From: Paragemmobacter kunshanensis
GTDB lineage: Bacteria; Pseudomonadota; Alphaproteobacteria; Rhodobacterales; Rhodobacteraceae
Assembly: GCF_011059185.1 (NCBI RefSeq)
Contig: NZ_JAALFE010000002.1
Span: forward strand, 232,824-296,823
Reading direction: 5' to 3'
DNA: 64,000 nt
This document shows positions 1 through 7,717 of the stretch, piece after piece. The stretch's first letter is position 1. Every line of letters starts with the position of its first letter. A model generated the notes under the pieces. It was not told the origin of the DNA, made no database searches, and saw only the letters and a program-made list of their open reading frames with translations. The translations under genes were made by a program, and so were the position numbers.

Positions 1-975
1 GGCCGCGGCAAGCGGCAGGGGCCAGGGCAGGCGGGGGGCATCCTCGGGCAGGCGCAGGGCGGGATAGGGGCGGGACGGGTGGCTGTGGTGATCCGAATGG
101 CGCGGCGCGTTGAGCAGGAGCGCGGATGAGAACCAATGCGCCGTGTTCCAGGAATGGCGCGCGGCGACGGGTTCGTCGCGGCCATCGGGCAGGCGTGCGC
201 GGATCAGGCCGTAGTGCTGCACATAGTCGGAAAGGTGGATCTGCAGCTGGGCATGGGCCGCGATCAGCAGCCAGAGGGCGATGCCCGGGGGCCCCGCGAT
301 CAGGGCGGCGAGGCTGAGGGCGGCGGCCGAGGCGAGGGCATGGTGCAGGTAGGGATGCAGGCCGGGGGCGGCGCTGCGCCGGCGCAGGGCGGTTTCGGCG
401 CGCAGCCCTTCGCGGAAGCCGCCCAGTGCGGCACGCGGCAGGTAGCGCCAGAAGCCGCGCCCGCGCGGGGCGCTGGCGGGATCGGCGGGGGTTGCGACAT
501 GGCGGTGATGCACGAGGCGGTGGCTGGAGGCGTGATGGCCGATCAGCATCCAGGAATAGACCAGCACGCCCAGGCGGAACAGGCGGCGGTCGCTGCGGTG
601 GATCAGTTCATGCGCGGCGGGATGGGCGATCTGGCCCAGCCAGAGGCCGGTGGAAAAGACAAGCGCCGCCTTTTCGGGCAGGGTCAGGGCGCTGCCCGTC
701 GCCCCGGCAAGGGCCAGGGGCGGCAGGGCGAGGGCGACGAGGCCAAGGAGGACGAGCAGGCTGTCGGCGGCCGGAAACTCGGCCCCTTCGACGGGGTCGG
801 CATCCACAAGGGGCAGCAGTTGATCGAGCAGCAGCGACAGGAGCCCCAGCCAGGCCAGCGCCGCCCAGAGCCAGAGACCGCCAGAGGCGCTGCCCATGGC
901 CAGAAGGGGCACCGGGGCGAGGGTGGCCGCCGCGAAGGCGGAGAGGGGAAGGGGTCTGGACGCGGCGCTACTCAT
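1..975 (-). CDS. alkB: Alkane 1-monooxygenase, 3' end cut by the window edge
   Basis: Integral-membrane non-haem di-iron hydroxylase that would oxidise the terminal carbon of medium-chain n-alkanes with rubredoxin electrons. The frame is open from ATG at 975 to base 1 (325 codons), so the C-terminus lies outside the window. The first ~115 residues are hydrophobic with several membrane segments. The histidine boxes of the AlkB family are visible: HELIHR (H122, H126), HRLVHHRH (H152-H159), an HYG motif, and RHSDHHSHP (H293-H297), the third box. The family is usually about 380-410 residues, so most of the protein is present. No rubredoxin gene is in view. It should not be confused with the DNA-repair enzyme of the same name. 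Family assignment is firm; substrate range is inferred. Confidence 0.9.
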   Translation of the reverse strand, partial: MSSAASRPLPLSAFAAATLAPVPLLAMGSASGGLWLWAALAWLGLLSLLLDQLLPLVDADPVEGAEFPAADSLLVLLGLVALALPPLALAGATGSALTLPEKAALVFSTGLWLGQIAHPAAHELIHRSDRRLFRLGVLVYSWMLIGHHASSHRLVHHRHVATPADPASAPRGRGFWRYLPRAALGGFREGLRAETALRRRSAAPGLHPYLHHALASAAALSLAALIAGPPGIALWLLIAAHAQLQIHLSDYVQHYGLIRARLPDGRDEPVAARHSWNTAHWFSSALLLNAPRHSDHHSHPSRPYPALRLPEDAPRLPWPLPLAAA

Positions 976-1041
976 GACGGGGGGAAGGTAGCATCGGGGA
1001 GGGGGCGCGTCACGGGGGATGGTGTCGCGGGTGGAAAGGGC

Positions 1042-1416
1042 GGGACCGGGGGTTTTTCACCCCCGGACCCCCGCAGGATTTTTTTCGAACAGGTGAAGGG
1101 GTGAGGGGTGCGGGGGCATGGTCCGGGCGGGGGATGGTGGAGGGGGGGGGACCGGGGGTTTTGCACCCCCGGACCCCCGCAGGATATTTCTTGAACAGGT
1201 GAAGGGGTGAAGGGTGCGGGGGCATGGTCCGGGCGGGGGGATGGTGGAGGGGGCGGGACCGGGGGTTTTGCACCCCCGGACCCCCGCAGGATATTTTCCG
1301 AACAGATGAAGGGGTGAGGGGGTTGCGGGGGCTGGCATGGTCGGGGCGGGGGGATGGTGGAGGGGTGGGACCGGGGGAGGTGTCCATGGGTCCGCGCAGG
1401 ACATTTGGGGAGAAGA
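1042..1416. repeat. Tandem repeat, about 3.5 copies of a 106-112 bp unit
   Basis: Units begin at about 1042, 1148, 1255 and 1367 (the last one partial and diverged), each opening with GGGACCGGGGG. Each full unit holds an inverted repeat (CCGGGGG, short T-rich loop, CCCCCGG), then GGACCCCCGCAGGATATTT and a GAACAGRTGAAGGGGTG block. The 976-1536 gap between the divergent alkB and the next gene is therefore mostly this array; I see nothing else in it. A single inverted copy of the same unit lies downstream of glyS (17377-17432). Confidence 0.85.
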
Positions 1417-1536
1417 GGGAAGGTGGGGGGCCAGGAGGGTGGCGATCGGGATGGGCGGTCTGGCGCCTTCGGGGGTTGGAGTTCCGGCCAGGGGCGCGCA
1501 ATGTGGGGTTGCGGGATGGCGTGGCGAGGGCGCGTG

Positions 1537-2076
1537 ATGTGGCGGTTTGTGATGGTGCTGTGGTGGCTTGCCCTTCCTGTACTGGCGGCGGAGACGGGGG
1601 ACCGGGTTACGCCGGCTTTCGGGCTGGATCCGGGATCGGGGCTGCGATCCTTTCATCTGCCCGACGCGCTGGTGCCCGGAGGGCGCTTGCTGCGGGTGCA
1701 GTTCTATCCGGGTTACGTCGCCAGGCCCTGGGATGCGACCTTTGTGGTCCTGTCGAATGTGGATGAGCGCCCGGCTGTGCTGCGCCACGAGGTCCGGCTG
1801 TGGAGGCGCGAGGCGTGGCGGCCGCGCGACGCGGGGGAGCGGGTGTTGAGCGCGGCGGAGATCGAGCGGATCCGGCAGGCGTTCCGGGCTGTCCGGCTCT
1901 GCGCCACGGCGGCGGAGCGGCCCGCGTTTTCGGATGGGCCGATGGTGCAGATCGAGTTTGCCAACGAGACGCGCTATTGTTTCGCGTCGCGTGCGCCGCA
2001 GCGGGAGGGGGAGCCCGAATTCGGCGCGTTTCTGGATCTTGTGCGGGGTCTGGCCGGGGTCGAATGGCCGGGTTGA
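1537..2076 (+). CDS. Secreted protein of unknown function
   Basis: A 179-residue product with a typical Sec signal peptide (WRFVMVLWWLALPVLAAE) when started at ATG 1537. The open frame extends much further upstream through the tandem repeat, but that part is low-complexity and lacks a signal sequence, so the internal ATG was chosen; 1501 is a possible alternative. The mature part is mixed alpha/beta with two cysteines (about C126 and C155) that could pair in the periplasm. No family was recognised and no catalytic motif is apparent. It is followed by ftsY on the same strand after about 100 bases. Coding is supported by strong third-position GC bias and the signal peptide. Confidence 0.65.
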   Translation: MWRFVMVLWWLALPVLAAETGDRVTPAFGLDPGSGLRSFHLPDALVPGGRLLRVQFYPGYVARPWDATFVVLSNVDERPAVLRHEVRLWRREAWRPRDAGERVLSAAEIERIRQAFRAVRLCATAAERPAFSDGPMVQIEFANETRYCFASRAPQREGEPEFGAFLDLVRGLAGVEWPG

Positions 2077-2172
2077 GGGGCGATCCCGGGGGCATGGACC
2101 GGCGCGGAGGGCCTTCCGTTCAAGGGCGGAAGGGATTAGGTGACGGGAAGGCCATTGGCGGAAAGGGGCGGC

Positions 2173-3318
2173 ATGTCCTTCTTCAAGAAACTGCGCGACC
2201 GGATGTTCCGGTCTTCCGACAAGATCGGCGAGGGGCTGGAGGCCCTGGTGGCCGAGGATGCCGCCGCGCCGGAGGGGGCGGAAACCGGGGCATCGGAGGC
2301 GGCGCGTGCTGCAGAGGTTGCGCCCGCGCAGCCCCCGGCAGCGCCCCCGGCAGCGCCAGTGTCACCGCCCCCGGCCATGCCACAGGCACAGGCGCGAGAG
2401 GCCGAGCGGAAGGTGGAGCCGGAAGCGGCGAAGCCGGGGCTTCTGGGGCGGCTGTTCGGCGGCGGCGGGGCGGCGGTGGAGGAGCCACGCCGGCTGGTCG
2501 ATGACGCGATGCTGGAAAGCCTGGAAGAGGTGCTGATCCAGACGGATATGGGGGTGGAAACCTCGATGCGCGTGACGGCCAATATCGCGGAGGGGCGGTT
2601 CGGGAAGCGGATTTCCACGCGGGAGTTGAAGGCGGCCTTGGCGGGCGAGGTGGCGCGGATCATGGAGCCGGTCGCGCGGCCCTTGCCGATTTACCCCAAG
2701 CGGCCGCAGGTGGTGCTGGTGGTGGGGGTGAACGGGTCGGGCAAGACGACGACCATCGGCAAGCTGGCGAGCCAGTTCAAGGCGGCGGGGAAATCGGTGG
2801 TGATTGCCGCAGGCGACACTTTCCGCGCGGCGGCGGTGGAGCAGTTGCAGGTCTGGGGGCAGCGGGCGGGGGTGCCTGTGCTGACCGCGCCGGAAGGATC
2901 GGACCCGGCCAGCCTGGCCTTTGATGCGTTGACGCAGGCGCAGGCGCAGGGGGCGGATCTGCTGCTGATCGACACGGCGGGGCGGTTGCAGAACCGTCAG
3001 GACCTGATGGAGGAACTGGCCAAGATCGTGCGGGTGATCCGCAAGGTGGATGCGACGGCGCCGCATAACACGCTCTTGGTGCTGGATGCGACGACGGGGC
3101 AGAATGCGCTGAGCCAGGTGGAGATCTTCCGCAAGATTGCCGATGTGACGGGGCTGGTGATGACCAAGCTCGATGGCACGGCCAAGGGCGGCGTGCTGGT
3201 CGCGCTGGCGGATCGGTTCGGGCTGCCCATCCATGCGATCGGGGTGGGGGAGCAGATCGACGATCTGGCGCCGTTCGATCCGGAAGATTTCGCGAAGGCG
3301 CTGGTCGGGCAGGAGTGA
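2173..3318 (+). CDS. ftsY: Signal recognition particle receptor FtsY
   Basis: SRP receptor GTPase that docks SRP-ribosome complexes at the inner membrane for co-translational insertion. The start ATG 2173 (MSFFKKLRDR) follows an AAAGGGG-type Shine-Dalgarno; an upstream in-frame GTG at 2140 gives a less typical N-terminus. Residues 1-95 form an acidic/alanine-proline-rich A region. The NG domain follows, with GVNGSGKTT near residue 185, DTFRAAAVEQL, DTAGR and TKLDGTAKGG. Length 381 residues is normal for alphaproteobacteria. Its stop overlaps the GTG of the next gene, suggesting translational coupling. Confidence 0.97.
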   Translation: MSFFKKLRDRMFRSSDKIGEGLEALVAEDAAAPEGAETGASEAARAAEVAPAQPPAAPPAAPVSPPPAMPQAQAREAERKVEPEAAKPGLLGRLFGGGGAAVEEPRRLVDDAMLESLEEVLIQTDMGVETSMRVTANIAEGRFGKRISTRELKAALAGEVARIMEPVARPLPIYPKRPQVVLVVGVNGSGKTTTIGKLASQFKAAGKSVVIAAGDTFRAAAVEQLQVWGQRAGVPVLTAPEGSDPASLAFDALTQAQAQGADLLLIDTAGRLQNRQDLMEELAKIVRVIRKVDATAPHNTLLVLDATTGQNALSQVEIFRKIADVTGLVMTKLDGTAKGGVLVALADRFGLPIHAIGVGEQIDDLAPFDPEDFAKALVGQE

Positions 3319-4214
3319 GCGGCTGGCTGATCTCGCTGGAAGGGACGGCGGCGGGGCGGGATCTGGCGCTGGCGCTGGCCCTGCTGGCGGCGGTGCTGCA
3401 TGCGCTGTTCGGGGCGCTTCAGAAGGGGCGGCATGATCCCTGGCTGTCGCGGGCGGTGATCGACCTTTGCTATGGGGTAATGGCCATTCCCTTCGCGCTG
3501 TTCGTGGTGCCCTGGCCCGAGCCGCATATGTGGGTGATCTTTGCCGGGGCCTTTGTCATCCATGCGGCCTACAAGCTGTTGCAGGCCATGGCCTATACGC
3601 GGGGGGCCTATACGGTGGTTTACCCAGTGGTGCGCGGCACGGGGCCGTTCTTTGCGGTGATCGGGGCGGGGATCGTCTTTGGCGAGACCTATTCCGCCGG
3701 GCAATGGGCGGGGGTGGGCATCCTGATGGCGGGGATCTTTGGCCTTGCGGCCTGGAACCTGCGCCATGTCGAGGTGGCGCGCGAGACGCTGGTGCCCGCG
3801 CTGGCGCTGGCGGTGGCGACGGGGGCCTTTGTCGCGCTTTACACCACCTATGATGCCTATGGCATCCGGGCGACGGCGGACCCCTTCACCTTTCTGGCCT
3901 GGTTCTTCATGCTGGATGGCATCTTCTTTCCGCTGATCATGGCGCGTCGCCTGGCGGGGCTGGGGCGGGCGGAGATCGGGCCTTTGCTGCGGCGGGGTGC
4001 AATCGGGGCGATGGTGGCCTATGTCTCGTTCGGGTCGGTCATGCTGGCCACACGGCTGGACAAGGTGGGCGAGGCGGCGGTGCTGCGCGAGACATCCACC
4101 GTCTTTGCCGCGCTGATCGGCTGGTGGGTGCTGGGCGAGAGGGTGGGCGCGGTGCGCGCCGGATTGATGGGATTGATCGCGGCCGGTGCCGTGGTGATGG
4201 AATGGGCAGGATGA
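3315..4214 (+). CDS. DMT superfamily (EamA-type) permease
   Basis: A 299-residue polytopic membrane protein with about ten hydrophobic helices arranged as two EamA-like halves. Each half ends in the family's gly/ala-rich helix next to a G-E-x-x motif (FGETYSAGQW near 119, LGERVGAV near 275). Such proteins export or import small metabolites; the substrate cannot be deduced. The GTG start at 3315 overlaps the ftsY stop (GTGA) and yciB follows four bases after the stop, so the three genes are probably one transcription unit. The ribosome-binding site is within ftsY and close to the start, so a slightly later start is possible. Confidence 0.85.
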   Translation: MSGWLISLEGTAAGRDLALALALLAAVLHALFGALQKGRHDPWLSRAVIDLCYGVMAIPFALFVVPWPEPHMWVIFAGAFVIHAAYKLLQAMAYTRGAYTVVYPVVRGTGPFFAVIGAGIVFGETYSAGQWAGVGILMAGIFGLAAWNLRHVEVARETLVPALALAVATGAFVALYTTYDAYGIRATADPFTFLAWFFMLDGIFFPLIMARRLAGLGRAEIGPLLRRGAIGAMVAYVSFGSVMLATRLDKVGEAAVLRETSTVFAALIGWWVLGERVGAVRAGLMGLIAAGAVVMEWAG

Positions 4215-4218
4215 ACCG

Positions 4219-4824
4219 ATGAGCGAGAAGAAACTGCGCCCTTGGGTGAAGCTGGTGCTGGAACTGGGGCCGATTGCCCTGTTCTTTGCCGGATATGTGA
4301 AGCTGAAGGATCAGGTCTTTGTCATCGGCGGCACGGAATATGACGGCTTCATCGTCGTGACCGCGCTGTTCATCCCCTTGATGCTGGTGACGACGGGATT
4401 GCTGTGGGGGCTGACGGGGAAGCTGTCGAAGATGCAGATCGCCACCGTGGTGCTGGTGGTGCTGTTCGGGGGGCTGTCGGTCTGGTTGAATGACGAGCGG
4501 TTCTTCAAGATGAAGCCCACGATGATCTATCTGCTGTTCGGGGGCCTCCTGGGCTTTGGGCTTTTGCGCGGGCAGAGCTATCTGCGCGCGGTGATGGAAG
4601 AGGCGCTGCCGATGCAGGCGGAGGGATGGATGATCCTGACGCGGCGGCTGTGCGCCTTCTTCTTCGCGCTGGCGGTGCTGAACGAGGTGATCTGGAGGAC
4701 GATGTCGACCGAGGCTTGGGTGAATTTCAAGACATTCGGGCTGACGGCGGCCTTGTTCCTGTTCTTCATGACGCAAGGGGGGGTGTTGAGCCGCTATGCG
4801 ATCGAGGAAGAGAAGAAGGATTAA
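4219..4824 (+). CDS. yciB: Septation/intracellular membrane protein YciB (IspZ)
   Basis: A 201-residue inner-membrane protein of the YciB/IspZ family, implicated in septation and envelope integrity. It shows the family pattern: an N-terminal ELGPIALFF helix, the NDERFFKMKPT segment near residue 94, and five or six further membrane segments with conserved LNEVIWR late in the protein. Placement after ftsY and a DMT permease is a recurrent alphaproteobacterial neighbourhood. The start ATG 4219 sits four bases past the previous stop with AGGA upstream. Length matches the family (about 180-210). It ends before a bidirectional hairpin shared with the cold-shock gene. Confidence 0.92.
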   Translation: MSEKKLRPWVKLVLELGPIALFFAGYVKLKDQVFVIGGTEYDGFIVVTALFIPLMLVTTGLLWGLTGKLSKMQIATVVLVVLFGGLSVWLNDERFFKMKPTMIYLLFGGLLGFGLLRGQSYLRAVMEEALPMQAEGWMILTRRLCAFFFALAVLNEVIWRTMSTEAWVNFKTFGLTAALFLFFMTQGGVLSRYAIEEEKKD

Positions 4825-4837
4825 AGGGGGCCGGGGT

Positions 4838-4855
4838 GGCGGGGTGAACCCCGCC
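4838..4855. repeat. REP-like palindrome GGCGGGG-TGAA-CCCCGCC
   Basis: A perfect 7-bp stem with a TGAA loop, followed by CTAC. The same element recurs at 24535-24552, and a variant with a CGAA loop lies at 24841-24864, so this is a dispersed intergenic family rather than a one-off hairpin. It lies directly downstream of yciB. Confidence 0.75.
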
Positions 4856-4867
4856 CTACGGAATGGA

Positions 4868-4893
4868 AAAGGGCGGCCCGAGGGCCGCCCTTT
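4868..4893. terminator. Bidirectional intrinsic terminator between yciB and cspA
   Basis: Inverted repeat AAAGGGCGGCCC-GA(G)-GGCCGCCCTTT, flanked by an A run on the left and a T run on the right, lying between convergent genes. It can serve yciB on the plus strand and the cold-shock gene on the minus strand. Confidence 0.8.
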
Positions 4894-4916
4894 CCGCATG
4901 TCGTGCCTTGGGCCGA

Positions 4917-5123
4917 TCAGGCCAGGGCGAGGTTCGTTGCGGATTCGCGGCCCTGACGATCGGTTTCCAGATCGAAGGTGACGGCCTGGCCGTCATTCAG
5001 GCCGCGCAGGCCAGCACGCTCCAGCGCGGTGATGTGGACGAACACGTCCTTCTTGCCGCCTTCCGGGGCGATGAAGCCGAAGCCTTTGGTGGCGTTGAAC
5101 CATTTCACGGTGCCGTTGGCCAT
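4917..5123 (-). CDS. cspA: Cold-shock family RNA chaperone
   Basis: A 68-residue single cold-shock domain starting MANGTVKWFN. It contains the RNP1-like KGFGFI motif and the RNP2-like DVFVHI motif, which bind single-stranded RNA or DNA. The ATG at 5123 follows GACAGGAGATCTCACG, a good ribosome-binding site; the open frame extends upstream but only this start gives the normal family length. The 176-base gap to the terminator of the upstream gst includes a TTGACA (5183-5188, minus strand) that could be a -35 box; the matching -10 is weak, so the promoter is not called separately. The name cspA is generic, since paralogues are common. Confidence 0.95.
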   Translation of the reverse strand: MANGTVKWFNATKGFGFIAPEGGKKDVFVHITALERAGLRGLNDGQAVTFDLETDRQGRESATNLALA

Positions 5124-5298
5124 CGTGAGATCTCCTGTCAAAAATGCCACCCGCGAAGGTGCGGTGGCCTGGCTCAGGGTCGTGTCAAGCGCGCGTCTGA
5201 CAGCCCGAGGGAAGACAGAAGGTCGAAAGATCGAATAAAGCCCCTGTGGCTTGCGCCCTTTCGGGGCGGATGGCAAGGGAATTCGTCCCGGTGGGTGG

Positions 5299-5328
5299 AA
5301 AAGGGCGGTGCCTTGCCCGCCGCCCTTT
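5299..5328 (-). terminator. Intrinsic terminator of the glutathione transferase gene
   Basis: On the minus strand AAAGGGCGG pairs with CCGCCCTTT, with a short loop and a terminal TTTT. It lies downstream of the gst stop and upstream of the cold-shock gene. Confidence 0.75.
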
Positions 5329-5329
5329 C

Positions 5330-5371
5330 AAATTCGTTCGAACGAATTTGCAAATTTCTTCGAAGAAATTT
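5330..5371. repeat. Two consecutive perfect 20-bp palindromes
   Basis: AAATTCGTTCGAACGAATTT at 5330-5349 and AAATTTCTTCGAAGAAATTT at 5352-5371 are each perfectly self-complementary and separated by only two bases. They sit between the gst stop (5377) and its G+C-rich terminator, and resemble the stacked hairpins at 29756-29860. They are probably part of the 3' end structure of gst mRNA; a protein-binding role is not excluded. Confidence 0.7.
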
Positions 5372-5376
5372 GGGGA

Positions 5377-6078
5377 TCAGCGCTTGAAGAGGATTTCCTG
5401 CGCCTTCTTGTCGGTTGCGGCATCGCTGCGGCGCTCCATGCCGATGGCGGCGCCTTTCTCGAAGGCGGGCCGGGCGGCGAGTTCGTCGAGCCAGCGCTTG
5501 AAGTTGGGCTTGTCGTCCAGCGTCTGTTCCTGCGCCTGCCAGCCCATCGCCCAGGGCCAGATCGCGAAATCGGCGATGGAGAGGAAATCGCCCGCGGCGT
5601 AGCGGGTTTTCGCAAGCTGCTTGTCGAGGACGCCGTAGAGGCGGCCCACCTCGCGGCGGTAGCGGTCTTTCGCATAGGGCAGGTCGTGGGGCGGGTCCAT
5701 GGAGGGCGCGTATTTCAGGAAGTGATGCGCCTGCCCTGCCATGGGGCCGACGCCGCCCATCTGCCACATCAGCCACTGTTCGACGGCAGCCTGTTCGCGG
5801 GCGTTGGAGCCGCCGAACTTGCCCGTCTTGCGCGCCAGATATTGCAGGATCGCGCCGGATTCGAAGAGGGAGAGGGGCGCGCCATCCGGGCCTTCGGGAT
5901 CGACGATGGCGGGCATGCGGTTGTTGGGGGCAATGGCCAGGAATTCGGGCTTGAACTGATCGCCCGCGCCGATGTTGACGAAGTGGACCTCGTAGGGGAG
6001 GCCCATTTCTTCCAGGGCGATGGTGATCTTCTTGCCGTTCGGGGTGGGCCAGTAGTGGAGTTGGATGGGGGCGGTCAT
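5377..6078 (-). CDS. Glutathione S-transferase, YfcG/Ure2p-like
   Basis: A 233-residue cytosolic GST. The thioredoxin-like N-terminal domain (residues 1-85) carries WPTPNGKKI, typical of the YfcG/Ure2p-like group in which Thr/Asn rather than Cys or Tyr contacts glutathione, then NNRMPAIVD with the cis-proline and LFESGAILQYLA with the Glu-Ser pair that binds the gamma-glutamyl group. The helical C-terminal domain has FLSIADFAIWPW. Members act as disulfide-bond oxidoreductases or glutathione peroxidases. The gene stands alone, divergent from metZ, and ends at stacked palindromes. Assignment to the family is strong; the substrate is inferred. Confidence 0.9.
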   Translation of the reverse strand: MTAPIQLHYWPTPNGKKITIALEEMGLPYEVHFVNIGAGDQFKPEFLAIAPNNRMPAIVDPEGPDGAPLSLFESGAILQYLARKTGKFGGSNAREQAAVEQWLMWQMGGVGPMAGQAHHFLKYAPSMDPPHDLPYAKDRYRREVGRLYGVLDKQLAKTRYAAGDFLSIADFAIWPWAMGWQAQEQTLDDKPNFKRWLDELAARPAFEKGAAIGMERRSDAATDKKAQEILFKR

Positions 6079-6209
6079 GGATGCTCCTGTTCCTGCTTGT
6101 AATGATCATGCGGGTCGGGGACGGATCGGCAAGGCGCAAAATGCGCCACTGCCCTGTGCGCCGTTGCGCGGGCGTTGACCTTTCGGACCAAGGGGCGTAT
6201 CGGGCGGAT

Positions 6210-6262
6210 GTGGCGCTTTGTTACCGGATTGCGGGCCACGTTAAACATTCCGCTAAAGAGGG
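6210..6262 (+). promoter_or_regulatory. SAM-II riboswitch upstream of metZ
   Basis: The segment matches the SAM-II aptamer pattern. The P1 strands are GTGGC (6210-6214) and GCCAC (6235-6239), enclosing TTGTTACCGGATTGC. A downstream ACGTTAAACAT-CCGCTAAAGAGGG can form the pseudoknot; GCTAAA-GAGGG corresponds to the conserved 3' end of the known aptamer. It lies 67 bases before the start of an O-succinylhomoserine sulfhydrylase gene, the classic context for this class, and is followed at once by an intrinsic terminator. The call was made by eye, without a covariance model. Confidence 0.8.
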
Positions 6263-6274
6263 TTCGGGCATCGC

Positions 6275-6307
6275 GCCCCGGCACCTCTGGGTTTGCCGGG
6301 GCTTTTT
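6275..6307 (+). terminator. Intrinsic terminator in the metZ leader
   Basis: GCCCCGGCA (6275-6283) pairs perfectly with TGCCGGGGC (6294-6302) and is followed by TTTTT. It lies between the SAM-II aptamer and the metZ start, which suggests that the riboswitch controls premature termination rather than only translation initiation. Confidence 0.8.
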
Positions 6308-6328
6308 CTTGGCCGGGGGCCGCTGACG

Positions 6329-7507
6329 ATGACCGACTGGAAGACGCGCACGAAGCTGGTGCATGAGGGAACCCGCCGCAGCCAGTATGGCGAGATGGCG
6401 GAGGCGATCTTCCTGACCCAAGGGTTTGCCTATGAGAGCGCCGAGAGCGCCGAGGCGCGGTTCGTGAAGGCGGGGGAGGATGAGTTCATCTATGCCCGCT
6501 ATGGCAACCCCACCACGCGGATGTTCGAGGAACGGATCGCGGCGCTGGAGGGGACGGAGGATGCCTTTGCCACGGCCTCGGGCATGGCGGCGGTCAATGG
6601 CGCGCTGGTGTCGATGCTGCGGGCGGGGGATCATGTCGTATCGTCCCGCGCGCTGTTCGGGTCGTGCCTTTACATTCTGGAGGAGGTTCTCACGCGCTAC
6701 GGCGTGAAGGTGACCTTCGTGGACGGGGCCGATCTGGACCAGTGGAAGAAGGCGGTGGTGCCGGGGGTGAAGGCGGTGTTCTTCGAGTCGATGTCGAACC
6801 CGACGCTGGAACTGGTGGACATCCGCGCGGTCAGCGAGATTGCCCATGCGGTGGGTGCGGTGGTGATCGTGGACAATGTCTTTGCCACGCCGATCTTTTC
6901 GCGGGCGGTGGAGCAGGGGGCGGATGTGGTGGTCTATTCGACCACCAAGCATGTCGATGGGCAGGGGCGCGCGCTGGGCGGCGTGGTCTGCGGGTCGAAG
7001 GAGTGGATCCGCAAGGTTCTTGAGCCCTACATGAAGCATACGGGCGGGTCGATGAGCCCGTTCACGGCGTGGATGCATCTGAACGGGATGGCGACGCTGG
7101 ATCTGCGCTGCCGGGCGATGGCGGATTCGGCGCTGCGTGTCGCGCAGGCGCTGGAGGGGGAGGCGGCCGTGAGCCGGGTGATCTATCCGGGGTTGGCGTC
7201 GCATCCGCAGCATGCGCTGGCGATGGCGCAGATGGGATCGGGCGGGACGCTGGTGACCTTCGAGGTGGCGGGCGGCAAGGAGGCCGCGTTCCGTTTCATG
7301 AACGCGCTGGAGATTGCCAAGATTTCCAACAATCTGGGGGACGCCAAGACGATTGCCACCCATCCGGCCACCACGACGCATCAGCGGCTGCCGCAGGAGC
7401 AGAAGGACAAGCTGGGAATCACGCCCGGCCTGATCCGGCTGTCGGTGGGGCTGGAGGATGCGGAAGACCTGATCGCGGACCTGCGGCAGGCGCTGGCGCA
7501 GGCCTGA
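6329..7507 (+). CDS. metZ: O-succinylhomoserine sulfhydrylase
   Basis: A 392-residue PLP enzyme of the Cys/Met metabolism family that forms homocysteine directly from O-succinylhomoserine and sulfide, the direct sulfhydrylation route to methionine. Visible features are EFIYARYGNPTTRMFEERIA, the ATASGMAAV phosphate-binding loop, and YSTTKHVDGQG with the Schiff-base lysine near residue 210. The start ATG 6329 (MTDWKTRTKL) is chosen because the longer frame begins inside the leader terminator. It is the first gene after a SAM-II riboswitch, consistent with repression by S-adenosylmethionine. metZ is preferred to a gamma-synthase because of the family signature and the leader. Confidence 0.93.
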   Translation: MTDWKTRTKLVHEGTRRSQYGEMAEAIFLTQGFAYESAESAEARFVKAGEDEFIYARYGNPTTRMFEERIAALEGTEDAFATASGMAAVNGALVSMLRAGDHVVSSRALFGSCLYILEEVLTRYGVKVTFVDGADLDQWKKAVVPGVKAVFFESMSNPTLELVDIRAVSEIAHAVGAVVIVDNVFATPIFSRAVEQGADVVVYSTTKHVDGQGRALGGVVCGSKEWIRKVLEPYMKHTGGSMSPFTAWMHLNGMATLDLRCRAMADSALRVAQALEGEAAVSRVIYPGLASHPQHALAMAQMGSGGTLVTFEVAGGKEAAFRFMNALEIAKISNNLGDAKTIATHPATTTHQRLPQEQKDKLGITPGLIRLSVGLEDAEDLIADLRQALAQA

Positions 7508-7717
7508 GCGGCTTAGTTCCCGAAAGGGGTTGGTCAATGTCGGATTCGGGTGCCATCTGTGCGTCCGACGTCATTTCATTGTGATGGGCGAGCGCCTATA
7601 TTCGACCTCTCTCCGGGGGGCATTGCCCCGGGCAGGGTGATCCGAGACGGTTAAGGCTGCGTATACCTGTTGACATTGACGGCCGGCGAAAGCCCGCCCG
7701 AACCGAAAGGCAAGACC

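Noticed and set aside
1042..1416. CRISPR-like array
   Set aside because: Units are over 100 bp, adjoin without unique spacers, and there are no cas genes nearby; it is a plain tandem repeat.
7560..7717. Zur-regulated promoter of folE2
   Set aside because: folE2 is zinc-controlled in many bacteria, but I found no AT-rich palindrome resembling a Zur box in this leader.
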